Shown here: positions 8,518-16,724 of the stretch, one piece after another
Layout of the letters: every line of letters begins with the position of its first letter
Position numbering within the stretch: the first letter of the stretch is position 1
From: DASQFQ01 sp963802905
GTDB taxonomy: Bacteria; Actinomycetota; Thermoleophilia; Solirubrobacterales; Solirubrobacteraceae
Direction of reading: 5' to 3'
NCBI GenBank assembly: GCA_963802905.1
Contig: CAWDKH010000004.1
Location: 248,001-312,000 of the forward strand
Length of the DNA stretch: 64,000 nt
Position numbers and translations under genes: made by a program
Notes under the pieces: generated by a model
What the model was told of the DNA's origin: nothing
Database searches by the model: none
Seen by the model: only the letters and a program-made list of their open reading frames with translations

Positions 8518-9537
8518 ACTTCGACCTCACCGACGACCAGCAGGACATCAAGCGCACCGCGCGCGAGTTCCTCGGCGCCCGCTACAAGCTCGAGGAGGTC
8601 CGGCGGCTCGCGTTGGAGGAGGAGCGCGGCTTCACCGACGCGCAGTGGGACGAGATCGTCGAGCTCGGGTGGCCCGAGCTGGCGGTCGCGGAGTCCGGCC
8701 TCGGCATCGTCGAGCTGGCGGTCGTGTCCGAGGAGCTCGGCTACGCGTGCGCGCCGACGCCGCTGGCGTCGACGTGGGCGGCGTCGCTGCTGCTCGACGC
8801 CGCCGGCGAGGCGGGGCGGCTCGAAGGCGGTCGCCGGGGCACGGTCGCGCAGTGGGACGAGGACACCGACGGCAAGCCGGACCGCTCCTCGCTGGGCAGC
8901 GACCTGCGCGGGGTCAAGATCGCGGTGCCGGACGCCGCCTCGGCGGACCTGCTGGTGGTCACCGCGGAGGGCGGGAAGCACTTCGTCGTCGACGCCGCCG
9001 ACGTCGAGATCGAGCCCGCCGAGACGCTCGACACCACCCGGCGGCTCGCCACGCGTGCGGCTCGACGGGCCCGATGCCGAGGAGCTGAGCGGCGACTTCG
9101 GCCGCGCCTGGCACGCGATTGCGGTGATGACCGCCGCCGAGTCGGTCGGCCTCGGCCAGCGCGCGATGGAGATGGCGGTCGCCTACGCCAAGGACCGCAC
9201 GCAGTTCGAGCGCCCGATCGGCACCTACCAGGCGGTCTCGCACGCGTGCGCCCAGATGCTGCTCGAGGTCGAGGGCGCGCGCTCGGCCGTGCTGTGGGCG
9301 GCGTGGGCGCTCGATCACGAGCCCGAGACCGCGGGGATGGCGACGAACATCGCGAAGGCCTACGCGTCGGACTGCGGCGCGCGCGTCACCGCGTCCGCAC
9401 TCCAGGTCCACGGCGGTATCGGCTTCACCTGGGAGCACGACCTCCACTTCTTCCTCAAGCGCGCGCAGGCCAACGCGCACGCCTACGGCGACGCCCGCTG
9501 GCACCGCGACGAGCTCGCCGCGGCGCTGTTCGACTAG
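8514..9537 (+). CDS. acyl-CoA dehydrogenase, second subunit (frameshifted in this sequence)
   Basis: It starts at ATG 8514, overlapping the upstream stop by four bases. Residues to about 180 read MNFDLTDDQQDIKRTAREFL through TLDTTRRLAT. The rest, from LDGPDAEELSGDF through VGLGQRAMEMAVAYAKDRTQ, VHGGIGFTWEHD and AALFD, continues in another frame. One extra base near 9053 (reading ACGCGTGCGG) restores a single chain of about 340 residues. The shorter, more divergent sequence fits the second subunit of a heteromeric dehydrogenase. I treat the break as a likely sequence error. Its TAG stop is also the first three bases of the twin-hairpin repeat. Confidence 0.8.
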
Positions 9538-9600
9538 GGGGAACGCTGGCCCAGAGGGCCAGGTTCCCTCTCGGGTATTCGCCCAGAGGGCGAAACCCGC
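9537..9600 (+). repeat. twin-hairpin dispersed repeat, copy A
   Basis: Two tandem hairpins. The first pairs GGGAAC with GTTCCC, then after a bulged G pairs CTGGCCC with GGGCCAG around an AGA loop. The second pairs CGGGT with ACCCG, then after a bulged A pairs TTCGCCC with GGGCGAA, again around AGA. The first G of the element is the last base of the TAG stop of the upstream dehydrogenase gene. Copies B (22338-22400) and C (42060-42122, opposite strand) are nearly identical and sit the same way against a TAG stop. Confidence 0.9.
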
Positions 9601-9681
9601 ACTAGGCATATCCCCTGATGTGGTCCGCGCGCAGGTCGTGGATCGTGGCGATCCCCCCTAGCCACGACCCGAGGAGTTCCG

Positions 9682-11133
9682 ATGACCACGACCGTTCTAC
9701 GCCGGACCTTGCTGCTCGCCCTTCTGCTCGCGCTGGCGATCCCGGCGGCTGCGTCGGCGGCCACGCTCACCCGTCAAGGCGACGGCACGCTGGTCTACAC
9801 CGCTTCAGGCTCCGCCAAGAACCACGTCGGCGTCCAAGGCTCCGACGACGACTCCACGATCACCTTCTACACCAGCGGTGGCGACAACATGAACGCTCCC
9901 GCCGGCTGCACGCCCTCCGACCTCTACGGCGGCGAGGTCGTGACCTGCACGACGCCGTCCGCGGTCCGCGTCGAACTCGGCGCGGGCGACGATGACGCGT
10001 ACGTGTCGGACAGCATCCCCGTGCCCGTGACGCTCAGTGGCGGCCCGGGCGCCGACTGGCTGACCGCCGCCGAGGAGCCCGGCGTGCTCGACGGCGGCCC
10101 CGGCGAGGACAAGCTCGTCGGCGGCGAGTCCGCCGACGTCCTGCGCGGCGGCGATGGCAACGACACGATCGAGGGCAACGACGGCGGCGACCGCATCGAC
10201 GCCGGCGCCGGCGATGACCTGCTCGCGCCCGACGGCTACGAGCACGCGAACGCCGACGTCGTCGACGGCGGCCCGGGCTTCGATCGCATCGAAGGCGACT
10301 ACTCCAGCCGCTTCAGCGACACCGACCCGCCCGTCTCGATCAGCTTCGGCGGTGGCGCCGACGACGGGCGGCCGGGCGAGGGCGACGACCTCCGCGGCGT
10401 CGAAAAGGTCTGGCTGAGCGTCGGCGGGACGTTCAACGGGACCGATGCGGCGGAGGAGTTCCGCCTCAGCCAGGTCGGCACCCCGTCGACCATGAACGGC
10501 GGCGGCGGCGATGACCGTCTGCGCTCCGGCGATGGCGAGGACCACCTCGACGGCGGCGCCGGCAACGACAACGTCGACGGCGGCTTCGGCGATGACGTGC
10601 TCGTCGGTGGGCCCGGCCGCGACACGATCTCGGGCGACCTGGCCGGCGGCGACTGCGGCCCGCTGTGGTGCAAGTACCCCTTCGGCAACGACACGATCCA
10701 GGCCCGCGACGGCGAGGTCGACAGCATCACCTGCGGCGCCGGCACCGATTCGGTGAGCGCGGATCCGCAGGACGTCGTCGCGCCGGACTGCGAGACCGTG
10801 GCGCGCGGCGCCGCCGGCGGCTCCGGCCCTGCGGGGGGCGGAGGCAAGGCGACCGCGACGATCGCGCTGAAGGGGCGCACGCGCCTTGCGAAGGCACTGC
10901 GCAAGGGCTTCACCGTGCGGGTCAGCGGTGTCAAGGCCGGGCAGCGCGTCAAGCTGACCGCCACCTCCGGGCGCAAGCTCGTGGCGCGCGGCAGCGCAAA
11001 GGCGCGCACCACCACGGTGACCGTGCGGCTGCGCTTCACGGCGGCCGGCCGCAAGGCGCTCAAGCGCACGCGCAAGGCCAAGCTGGTCGTCCGCGGCGGG
11101 ACGGTCCGCGGCACCGTCACCCTGCGCCGCTAG
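9682..11133 (+). CDS. secreted RTX (hemolysin-type calcium-binding repeat) protein
   Basis: A 483-residue protein with a clear signal peptide (about residues 8-29, LRRTLLLALLLALAIPAAAS). Residues 120-320 contain several blocks of the GGxGxDxxx nonapeptide, for example GGDGNDTIEGNDGGDRIDAG and GGAGNDNVDGGFGDDVLVGG. In known RTX proteins such repeats bind calcium and fold into a parallel beta-roll after secretion. The last 110 residues form a basic, strand-rich tail with ALKRTRKAKLVVRGG. GAGGAG lies upstream of the ATG, so this gene may use a ribosome-binding site. No enzymatic domain is seen, so a surface or exported structural role is inferred. Confidence 0.85.
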   Translation: MTTTVLRRTLLLALLLALAIPAAASAATLTRQGDGTLVYTASGSAKNHVGVQGSDDDSTITFYTSGGDNMNAPAGCTPSDLYGGEVVTCTTPSAVRVELGAGDDDAYVSDSIPVPVTLSGGPGADWLTAAEEPGVLDGGPGEDKLVGGESADVLRGGDGNDTIEGNDGGDRIDAGAGDDLLAPDGYEHANADVVDGGPGFDRIEGDYSSRFSDTDPPVSISFGGGADDGRPGEGDDLRGVEKVWLSVGGTFNGTDAAEEFRLSQVGTPSTMNGGGGDDRLRSGDGEDHLDGGAGNDNVDGGFGDDVLVGGPGRDTISGDLAGGDCGPLWCKYPFGNDTIQARDGEVDSITCGAGTDSVSADPQDVVAPDCETVARGAAGGSGPAGGGGKATATIALKGRTRLAKALRKGFTVRVSGVKAGQRVKLTATSGRKLVARGSAKARTTTVTVRLRFTAAGRKALKRTRKAKLVVRGGTVRGTVTLRR

Positions 11134-11145
11134 CCAGTCAGACGC

Positions 11146-11175
11146 GGGGTGCTCATGGCCGGGCGTGAGCACCCC
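11146..11175. terminator. bidirectional terminator hairpin
   Basis: A perfect 10-bp stem (GGGGTGCTCA with TGAGCACCCC) and a 10-base loop lie between two convergent genes ending at 11133 and 11189. It lacks a clear U-tract on either side, but its place and strength fit a shared terminator. Confidence 0.6.
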
Positions 11176-11188
11176 ACAGCGGGACGAG

Positions 11189-11569
11189 CTAGCGGCCGCT
11201 CATATCCCGGACCGCGGCCTCGATGCCCTCGCCCTGCTCGACCGGCTCGACGTAGAGGCGCGCCCACGCGAACAGGTCGTCACGGACGCCGAACACGATC
11301 ACGCCGGCGATCTCCAGGCCCGTGCCCTGCCAGTGCCACTCGGTCCACAGCGTCTCGCCATCGGCGACGGCCCCGAGCAACTCAGAGCGGAAGTCCGGGA
11401 CGCCGGCGAAGATCTCCGTCCAGTTGGCGCGGACCTGCTCGTTCCCGGTGAACGCGCGGTCGGGGTGCGCGGGCTGCCGGCTGTCGTAGTCGGCCGCGAA
11501 GAGCGCCACGAACGCGTCGATATCGCGCGCGTTCATGGCCGCGTTCAGCCGCTGGGCGAGCTCGATCAT
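11189..11569 (-). CDS. SnoaL/NTF2-like protein
   Basis: A 126-residue protein with the pattern of the SnoaL-like/ketosteroid isomerase fold: an N-terminal helix LAQRLNAAMNARDIDAFVAL, the loop FAADYDSRQPAHPDRAFTG, then strands with TLWTEWHWQGTGL and AWARLYVEPVEQG. The fold carries both enzymes and non-enzymatic small-molecule binders, and nothing here decides between them. Its ATG overlaps the stop of the LCP gene by four bases, so the two are translated as a unit. Confidence 0.7.
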   Translation of the reverse strand: MIELAQRLNAAMNARDIDAFVALFAADYDSRQPAHPDRAFTGNEQVRANWTEIFAGVPDFRSELLGAVADGETLWTEWHWQGTGLEIAGVIVFGVRDDLFAWARLYVEPVEQGEGIEAAVRDMSGR

Positions 11570-12639
11570 CCCTTCAGGAAGCGTCGCACCTCGCGCTGCT
11601 TGACGGCGTCGGGGACGGTCAGGCCGTTGCCCTCAGGGACGCCGGGGAGCACTCGCGTGTCCGGGGTGCCGCTGGTGGCGACGCTGCCGAACAGGCCGAG
11701 CAACGCCGGGCCGGCCATGTCGGAGCGGATCGCCTTCGGCGCGTTCCACGAGACGAGCGGCAGGCGGAAGAACGTCTTCGGGCTGATCAGCCGGCTCTTG
11801 ATCGCCGACAGGATCTTCTGCTGGCGCCGCGCCCGCGAGAGGTCGTTCTCGGCCGGGTTGCACTCGTTCTTGCGCGTGCGGGCGAGCGCGAGCGCCTGCT
11901 TGCCGTCGAGGTGGTTCTCACCACGGTGCAGGCGCAGCGTGTAGCCGCCGTTCTTGGAGCCGCCGTTGATGCGGCTGACCACGCAGCCGCCCTTGTAGGT
12001 GATGCCGCCGAGCGAGTCGATGAACTCGGGGAAGTTCTCGAAGTTGACCTCGACGAGGTGGTTGATCGGGATGCCGAGGTACTGCGAGACCGTCTTGGTG
12101 GCGAGGCCCGGGCCGCCGTAGGCGTAGGCGGCGTTGATCTTGTCGCGGCCGTGGCCGGGGATGTCGACGATCGTGTCGCGCGGGATCGAGAGGCGGGCCG
12201 ACTTCCCGCCGCCGACGCGCATGAGCATGATCGTGTCCGAGCGGCTGGGCTGGCCGATCTTGTTGGCGCCCGGCTCCTTGGAGTTCTTCGTCCGCGCGTC
12301 GGAGCCGAGGACGAGGATCGTGTTCGGCGAGGTCAGCGTGAAGCCGGAGTCCTTGAGCGCACCGCCGGCCGCGTCGGTCACGCCCTGGCGCTGGACCTGG
12401 GCGGAGATCAGGAACAGCAGCAGCGACAGCAGCAGCCAGCCGACGATGAACGCGCCGATGTAGCCGAGGACGCGCCAGAACGTGAAGCGGTCGCGCAGAC
12501 GCCGCTTGTTCGGATCCTCGGGGCGCGGGACGCCGCCGCGCAGGTCGTCGAGCCCGTCGCGCGCGCCGTTGTCCGAGCTCTTGGTGAAGAGCCTGGGGCG
12601 GGAGCGGTACTTGGTGTAGGTGGGCTTCTCGTCGGCCAT
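11566..12639 (-). CDS. LytR-CpsA-Psr (LCP) family glycopolymer transferase
   Basis: A 357-residue protein with a cytoplasmic N-terminus of about 60 charged residues, one membrane helix (about 60-82, IGAFIVGWLLLSLLLFLISA), and an extracellular LCP domain. The domain has the expected landmarks: NTILVLGSDART, SRSDTIMLMRVGG, ARLSIPRDTIVDIPGHGRDK, INAAYAYGGPGLA and LDGKQALALARTRK. LCP proteins transfer undecaprenyl-linked wall polymers to peptidoglycan, and the conserved Arg and Asp residues that bind the pyrophosphate are present. A longer open frame extends upstream, but ATG 12639 gives the normal family N-terminus. It diverges from the ROK kinase gene. Confidence 0.9.
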   Translation of the reverse strand: MADEKPTYTKYRSRPRLFTKSSDNGARDGLDDLRGGVPRPEDPNKRRLRDRFTFWRVLGYIGAFIVGWLLLSLLLFLISAQVQRQGVTDAAGGALKDSGFTLTSPNTILVLGSDARTKNSKEPGANKIGQPSRSDTIMLMRVGGGKSARLSIPRDTIVDIPGHGRDKINAAYAYGGPGLATKTVSQYLGIPINHLVEVNFENFPEFIDSLGGITYKGGCVVSRINGGSKNGGYTLRLHRGENHLDGKQALALARTRKNECNPAENDLSRARRQQKILSAIKSRLISPKTFFRLPLVSWNAPKAIRSDMAGPALLGLFGSVATSGTPDTRVLPGVPEGNGLTVPDAVKQREVRRFLKG

Positions 12640-12650
12640 GGCGAACGGGG

Positions 12651-12656
12651 TAAGGT
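12651..12656 (+). promoter_or_regulatory. -10 hexamer TAAGGT for the ROK gene
   Basis: TAAGGT ends 8 nt before a GTG at 12664. The leaderless pattern would favour that GTG over the in-frame GTG at 12658. The AAGG inside it could alternatively be read as a weak ribosome-binding site. Confidence 0.4.
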
Positions 12657-12657
12657 G

Positions 12658-13652
12658 GTGAAAGTGCCTGCCCGCTGTGTGATCGGCGTCGATCTGGGCG
12701 GGACCAAGCTCCTGGCGGGAGCGGTCGACCCCGACCGCCTCACCGTGCACCACCGGACGCGTCGAGAAGTCTTCGGGATCGACCAGACGGCGCTGCTCGA
12801 CGCGGCGGTCGACGCGGTCCAAGAGGCTAGCGATGCAGTTGACGGGGACGTAAAGGCGGTCGGCTTCGGGATCCCCTGCACGTTCGATCGCCGGACCGGC
12901 GTGGCGGTCCAGGCGGTCAACCTGCCGCTCGCCGATCTGAAGTTCGGCGAAGTGATGAGCGAGCGGCTCGGCCTGCCGGTCGAGGTCGACAACGACGCCA
13001 ACTGCGCGGTCTGGGCCGAGGCGCAGGCGGGCGCGGCTAAGCGGGTCGTCCGACGTCGCGCTGCTCACGATCGGGACGGGGATCGGCGGCGGGCTCGTGC
13101 TCGGCGGGCGGCTCTACCGCGGCTGGGCAGGCGCGGGCGCCGAGATGGGGCACATGGTCGTCGACATCGACGGCCCGCCGTGCCAGGGCAACTGCCCGAA
13201 CTGGGGCTGCCTCGAGTCGGTCGCCTCGGGCACGGCGCTGGTGCGCGAGGCGGCGCTGCGCGTGGCGCGCGAGCCGGACACGCCGCTCGGGATCGCGCTC
13301 GAGGAGGGGCGTGCCCTCACCGGCCCGCTGATCACCGAGCTGGCATACGAGGGCGATGCCGGTGGCGGCCGCGGCCGTGCGCGTGGTCGGCGAGCGGCTC
13401 GGGGTCGGGATCGCGAACCTGGTGAACATCTTCAACCCCGAGGTCGTGGTCATCGGGGGCGGCGTGATCGCGGCGGGCGAGCTGCTGCTCGAGCCCGCGC
13501 GCCAGGTGATGATGAAGCGCGCGCTGGCGCCGGCGAAGGACATGGTCCGCGTGGTCGCGACCCAGTTCGGCGCGGACTCGGGGATGATCGGCGCGGCGCT
13601 GCTGGCGGCGGACCCGGAGGCGGCGGAGTGGGGCCCGCCGCGGCCGTCATGA
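12658..13652 (+). CDS. ROK-family sugar kinase, probable glucokinase (two frameshifts in this sequence)
   Basis: The N-terminus CVIGVDLGGTKLLAGAVD is the ATP phosphate-1 motif of ROK kinases. VEVDNDANCAVWAEAQAG is the catalytic Asp region, TIGTGIGGGLVLGGRLYRGW is phosphate-2, and a zinc-type cluster CQGNCPNWGCLE follows. The C-terminus FNPEVVVIGGGVIAAGELLL is the adenosine motif. The family converts glucose or another hexose to the 6-phosphate with ATP. The protein is split by one extra G near 13043 (CGGGTC for CGGTC) and another near 13361 (CCGGTG for CCGTG). Removing both yields a continuous chain of about 330 residues, so I read it as an intact gene. Its stop overlaps the rsmI ATG. Confidence 0.85.
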
Positions 13653-14476
13653 CCGGCGGCCGCCTCGTCGTCTGCCCGACGCCGATCGGCAATCTCGAGG
13701 ACGTCACGCTGCGCGTGCTCGCCGCGCTGCGCGAGGCGGATCTCGTCGCGTGCGAGGACACCCGCCGCACGCGCGTGCTGCTGGAGCGCTACGGCGTGCA
13801 GGCGACGCTCGTCTCCTACCACGAGCACAACGAGCGCGAGCGGACGCCGGAGCTCGTCGGGAAGATGGTCGACGGCACGGTCGTCGCGCTGGTGTCCGAC
13901 GCCGGCATGCCGCTGGTCTCCGACCCCGGCTACGTGCTCGTCGCGGGCTGCATCGCCGCGGGGCTCGAGGTCGAGGTGCTGCCCGGCCCGTCGGCGGCGA
14001 TCTCCGCGCTGGTCGCGAGCGGCCTGCCCGCGGATCGCTGGCGGTTCGCCGGCTTCCTCCCGCGCAAGCGCGGCCCGCTGGAGGCGCTGCTCGGCGCCGA
14101 GGAGACGCTGGTGGCGTTCGAGTCGCCGCGCCGCGTGGGCGCGTCGCTGAAGGTGCTCGCCGCGCTCGACCCGGCGCGGCCGGTCGCGGTCTGCCGCGAG
14201 CTGACGAAGCTGCACGAGGAGATCGTCCGCGGCGAGGCGGCCGAGCTGGCAGCCCGCTACGCCGACACGCCGCCGCGCGGCGAGGTCGTGCTCGTGATCG
14301 GCGCCGCACCCCCGCGCACGGGTGCCGACCCCGCAGCGATCGACGCGGTCCGCCGCCTGGTCGAGGCCGGCGCCCGCGCCCGCCCCGCGGCCTCGGTCGT
14401 CGCGGAGCTCACCGGCGGAGCCGCAAACGATCTGTACCGAGCTGTGACAGAAGGCGCACAAGACCGCACCGATTGA
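13649..14476 (+). CDS. rsmI: 16S rRNA 2'-O-methyltransferase RsmI
   Basis: A 275-residue protein of the tetrapyrrole-methylase fold. The N-terminus LVVCPTPIGNLEDVTLRVL and ADLVACEDTRRTRVLLERYG are diagnostic of RsmI, which 2'-O-methylates C1402 of 16S rRNA using S-adenosylmethionine. SYHEHNERERTPELV, ALVSDAGMPLVSDPGYVLV (the glycine-rich SAM loop) and VLPGPSAAISALVASGLPAD follow in the usual order. ATGA overlap with the ROK gene indicates translational coupling. Confidence 0.95.
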   Translation: MTGGRLVVCPTPIGNLEDVTLRVLAALREADLVACEDTRRTRVLLERYGVQATLVSYHEHNERERTPELVGKMVDGTVVALVSDAGMPLVSDPGYVLVAGCIAAGLEVEVLPGPSAAISALVASGLPADRWRFAGFLPRKRGPLEALLGAEETLVAFESPRRVGASLKVLAALDPARPVAVCRELTKLHEEIVRGEAAELAARYADTPPRGEVVLVIGAAPPRTGADPAAIDAVRRLVEAGARARPAASVVAELTGGAANDLYRAVTEGAQDRTD

Positions 14477-14509
14477 CCCCGCCGGGGCCGGCGGCCGCAC
14501 GGCCGGGCG

Positions 14510-14515
14510 TACGGT
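14510..14515 (+). promoter_or_regulatory. -10 hexamer TACGGT, predicted leaderless M23-like gene
   Basis: TACGGT ends 7 nt before GTG 14522, which is the normal distance from a -10 element to the transcription start. The GTG is therefore probably at or near the first base of the mRNA. Confidence 0.45.
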
Positions 14516-14521
14516 CGCGCG

Positions 14522-15178
14522 GTGCATCTCCTCCTCTCCCTGCTCCTGGCCTGGACGCCGCCGGTCTCGGCTGAGCCGACCAAGCTCTTCCACCTCGGCC
14601 CGAACCCGTTCCTGCGCGGGCAGCATCGCGGCGTCGACTTCGCTGGCGATGGCGCCCGCGTGCGGGCGGCGTGTGCGGGCCGGGTCGTCTTCGCGGGCCG
14701 GGTCGCGGGGGAGGGGACCGTCAGCGTGCGCTGCGGGCGCTGGCGGGTGTCCTACGCGCCGCTGACGCGCATCGCCGTGCGCGAGGGCGAGCGGATCGGC
14801 GCGGGCGCGCGGCTCGGGCCGCTCGGCGCGCGGGCTCCACTTCGGCGTCCGTCGCGAGGGGCGGCGGTTCGGCTACGTCGACCCGCTGCGCTTCCTCGCC
14901 GCCGGCCGTCGTGCGCCACCGCTGGTCGGCCGGTCGCCGAAGGGAATCCGGCGCGCCCGCGCTCCAGCTCTCCGGGCCCGCTGCCGGCCCGCCCGCACGC
15001 CGTCTCGCGGCCGGCTGCCTCCCTCGCTCCGTGGCCGGTCTGGCTCGGCCTCACGCTCTTGCTGACGGGACTCGTCGGCGCCGGTAGGTTGAGGCTTCCG
15101 TACCGCAGACTGGGAGGTGCACCGTGCCGCGCGTCGTCCATTTCGAGTTCCTCTCCGACGACCCCGAGCAGTCCGTGA
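14522..15178 (+). CDS. M23-like secreted peptidase or LysM-less relative (frameshifted in this sequence)
   Basis: It starts at GTG 14522 with a signal peptide (HLLLSLLLAWTPPVSA). The chain QHRGVDFAGDGARVRAACAG then VVFAGRVAGEGTVSVRCGRW has the order and spacing of an M23 (LytM) metallopeptidase core, including the HRGVDF metal motif. One extra G near 14833 breaks the frame before LHFGVRREGRRFGYVDPLRF, which carries the second metal motif (LHFGVR). The first frame later encodes a convincing membrane helix (WPVWLGLTLLLTGLVGAG), so a second compensating indel probably lies between 14880 and 15020. The true end is uncertain and should lie before the next gene at 15124. Confidence 0.55.
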   Translation: MHLLLSLLLAWTPPVSAEPTKLFHLGPNPFLRGQHRGVDFAGDGARVRAACAGRVVFAGRVAGEGTVSVRCGRWRVSYAPLTRIAVREGERIGAGARLGPLGARAPLRRPSRGAAVRLRRPAALPRRRPSCATAGRPVAEGNPARPRSSSPGPLPARPHAVSRPAASLAPWPVWLGLTLLLTGLVGAGRLRLPYRRLGGAPCRASSISSSSPTTPSSP

Positions 15179-15480
15179 AGTTCTTCGACGATGCCTTCGG
15201 GTGGAAGAACCAGTCATGGCCGGGCCAGACCTACTGGCTGGTCGAGACCGGCGACGAGGAGCTCGGGATCAACGGCGGGATCATGCGCGCGAGCGACTTC
15301 CCGCACACGCAGAACGCGGTCTGCACGATCATGGTCGACGACATCGGCGAGGCGCTCGGCAAGGTCGAGGCCGCCGGCGGCAAGGTCATCGCGCCCGAGC
15401 GCCAGGTCGGCGAGGCCGGCTGGGCCGCCTACGCGGCCGACCCGCAGGGCGTCGTGTTCGGGATCTGGAAGGCGGCGTGA
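15124..15480 (+). CDS. VOC-family (glyoxalase/bleomycin-resistance fold) protein
   Basis: A 118-residue single-module VOC protein: VVHFEFLSDDPEQSVKFFDD, then FGWKNQSWPGQTYWLVETG, then VCTIMVDDIGEALGKVEAAG and ending PQGVVFGIWKAA. The fold uses a metal to act on varied small molecules, but the substrate is unknown. A good ribosome-binding site (GGGAGG) sits eight bases before the GTG. The GTGA overlap with the next VOC gene suggests co-translation. Confidence 0.8.
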   Translation: MPRVVHFEFLSDDPEQSVKFFDDAFGWKNQSWPGQTYWLVETGDEELGINGGIMRASDFPHTQNAVCTIMVDDIGEALGKVEAAGGKVIAPERQVGEAGWAAYAADPQGVVFGIWKAA

Positions 15481-15890
15481 AGGTCGAGCAGCTCGTTCCG
15501 ATCCTCAACGTGTCAGACGTCGAGGCGAGCGTCGCCTGGTTCGGCAAGCTCGGCTGGGAGAAGGGCTTCGAGTGGCGCGTGACGCCCGGCGGCCCGATCG
15601 AGTTCGGCGCGGTCACCGCCGGCGAGAGCGAGATCTTCCTCTGCCACGACGGCCAGGGCGGCCGCGGCCGGGGCGGGAACACGAGCACCGGCGGTCCGGG
15701 CGCCGACCAGCGCGCCGACAAGGGTGCGTGGATGTCGATCTGGGTCGATGACGTTGACGCCGTGCACGAGCGGTGCCTCGCCGAGGGGCTCGAGGTCACC
15801 TACCCACCCACGGATGAGCCGTGGAACGTGCGCGAGTTCCACGTCCGCCACCCCGACGGCCACGTGTTCCGGATCAGCCGCTCGACCTAG
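15477..15890 (+). CDS. second VOC-family protein
   Basis: A 137-residue VOC protein starting at GTG 15477 in a GTGA overlap. QLVPILNVSDVEASVAWFGK, PIEFGAVTAGESEIFLCHDG and WMSIWVDDVDAVHERCLAEG are typical of the bleomycin-resistance/glyoxalase branch. The EFHVRHPDGHVFRISR ending matches the last metal-bearing strand. It is diverged from its upstream partner, so the two may form a heterodimer or act on different substrates (inference). Confidence 0.8.
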   Translation: MKVEQLVPILNVSDVEASVAWFGKLGWEKGFEWRVTPGGPIEFGAVTAGESEIFLCHDGQGGRGRGGNTSTGGPGADQRADKGAWMSIWVDDVDAVHERCLAEGLEVTYPPTDEPWNVREFHVRHPDGHVFRISRST

Positions 15891-16234
15891 GCGAGCCACT
15901 CCGTCTTCATCTGGGCGACGGGCTGGATGCTCGTCAGCTCGAGCGTCACCGAGCCGGTGTTCTCGAACCTGTGCGCCGCGCCCGCCGGCACCACGACCGT
16001 CTGCCCGGCCCGCGCCACGTACTCCGCGCCGTCGACCGTGAACGTCGCCTCGCCGTCGGTGACGATGAACACCTCCGGGTAGGCGTGGCGGTGGAGCGAC
16101 GGCCCCCGCCCCGGCTCCATGTGGACGAGCATGAACGAGGCGTCGACGCCGTGCTCGTGGCCGTCGAACGTCTGCGTGGCCGTCTCGGTGGCGAGGTCGA
16201 CCGCCGTCTCGAACACCAGCGGCTCCACGCTCAC
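15887..16234 (-). CDS. cupin-domain protein
   Basis: A 115-residue single-domain cupin. Motif 1 is GPSLHRHAYPEVFIVTDGEA with two histidines and a glutamate, and motif 2 is VVVPAGAAHRFENTG with the last histidine. All four metal ligands are visible, so metal binding is likely. GTGA overlap with the upstream cupin indicates one unit. It converges on the VOC gene with overlapping stops. Confidence 0.8.
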   Translation of the reverse strand: MSVEPLVFETAVDLATETATQTFDGHEHGVDASFMLVHMEPGRGPSLHRHAYPEVFIVTDGEATFTVDGAEYVARAGQTVVVPAGAAHRFENTGSVTLELTSIQPVAQMKTEWLA

Positions 16235-16692
16235 GCCTCCCCGTCGTAGTAGTCGACGCCCGACGACCGCCGCGACATGTGGCGGTCCTCCGGCGAGTTC
16301 GCCAGCACCTTGTCGCTGTCGGGATAGACGCACACCGACACCTCGGGCTTCGTCGAGAGCATCAGCACCCGCACGGTCTCGTAGCCACGGTTGGTGCACT
16401 TGTGCGCCCCTTCCGCCCCGGGCAGGAACGCGACCACGTCGAACGGCCCCAGCTCCTCCTCGCCCGCGGGCGTGCGGATCACCACCGTCCCGTCGAGCGG
16501 CATCAGCCACTCCTCGTCCGGATACTCGTAGTGGTAGGGGCAGATGCTCTGCCCCGGAGGCAGCTCGTAGACCGAGCCGCCCAGTTGCGTCGCGCCGATC
16601 TTCGGCCCGAAGCGGTCCATCCCCGCGCGGTAGCCCTCGGGGTCGCTGTCGTCGTACTCCGGCTCGGCGGCCAGCAGGTTGAAGCGTTCCAT
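16231..16692 (-). CDS. cupin-domain protein (longer partner)
   Basis: A 153-residue cupin. The core reads YELPPGQSICPYHYEYPDEE for motif 1 and FDVVAFLPGAEGAHKCTNRG for motif 2. This form resembles the group of cupins with YHYEYPDEEW that bind metal through H/E residues. The C-terminal tail (VDYYDGEA) is typical of this subgroup. It diverges from metG. A possible minus-strand -10, GATACT, ends 8 nt before its ATG. Confidence 0.75.
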   Translation of the reverse strand: MERFNLLAAEPEYDDSDPEGYRAGMDRFGPKIGATQLGGSVYELPPGQSICPYHYEYPDEEWLMPLDGTVVIRTPAGEEELGPFDVVAFLPGAEGAHKCTNRGYETVRVLMLSTKPEVSVCVYPDSDKVLANSPEDRHMSRRSSGVDYYDGEA

Positions 16693-16724
16693 GGCCCCGA
16701 GTATCTAACGTGGAGGCCACGCCG

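Noticed and set aside
9053..9060. Programmed ribosomal frameshift in the second acyl-CoA dehydrogenase
   Set aside because: No slippery heptamer or downstream pseudoknot is evident, and the same kind of one-base break recurs in many unrelated genes.
9538..9681. Small gene inside the repeat region after the acyl-CoA dehydrogenase pair
   Set aside because: The only frames here translate the repeat hairpins themselves (an FALWANTREGTWPSGP-like peptide) and recur at each repeat copy.
12640..13068. N-terminal extension of the LCP gene on the minus strand
   Set aside because: It overlaps the ROK kinase and lacks any LCP feature; ATG 12639 gives the normal family start.
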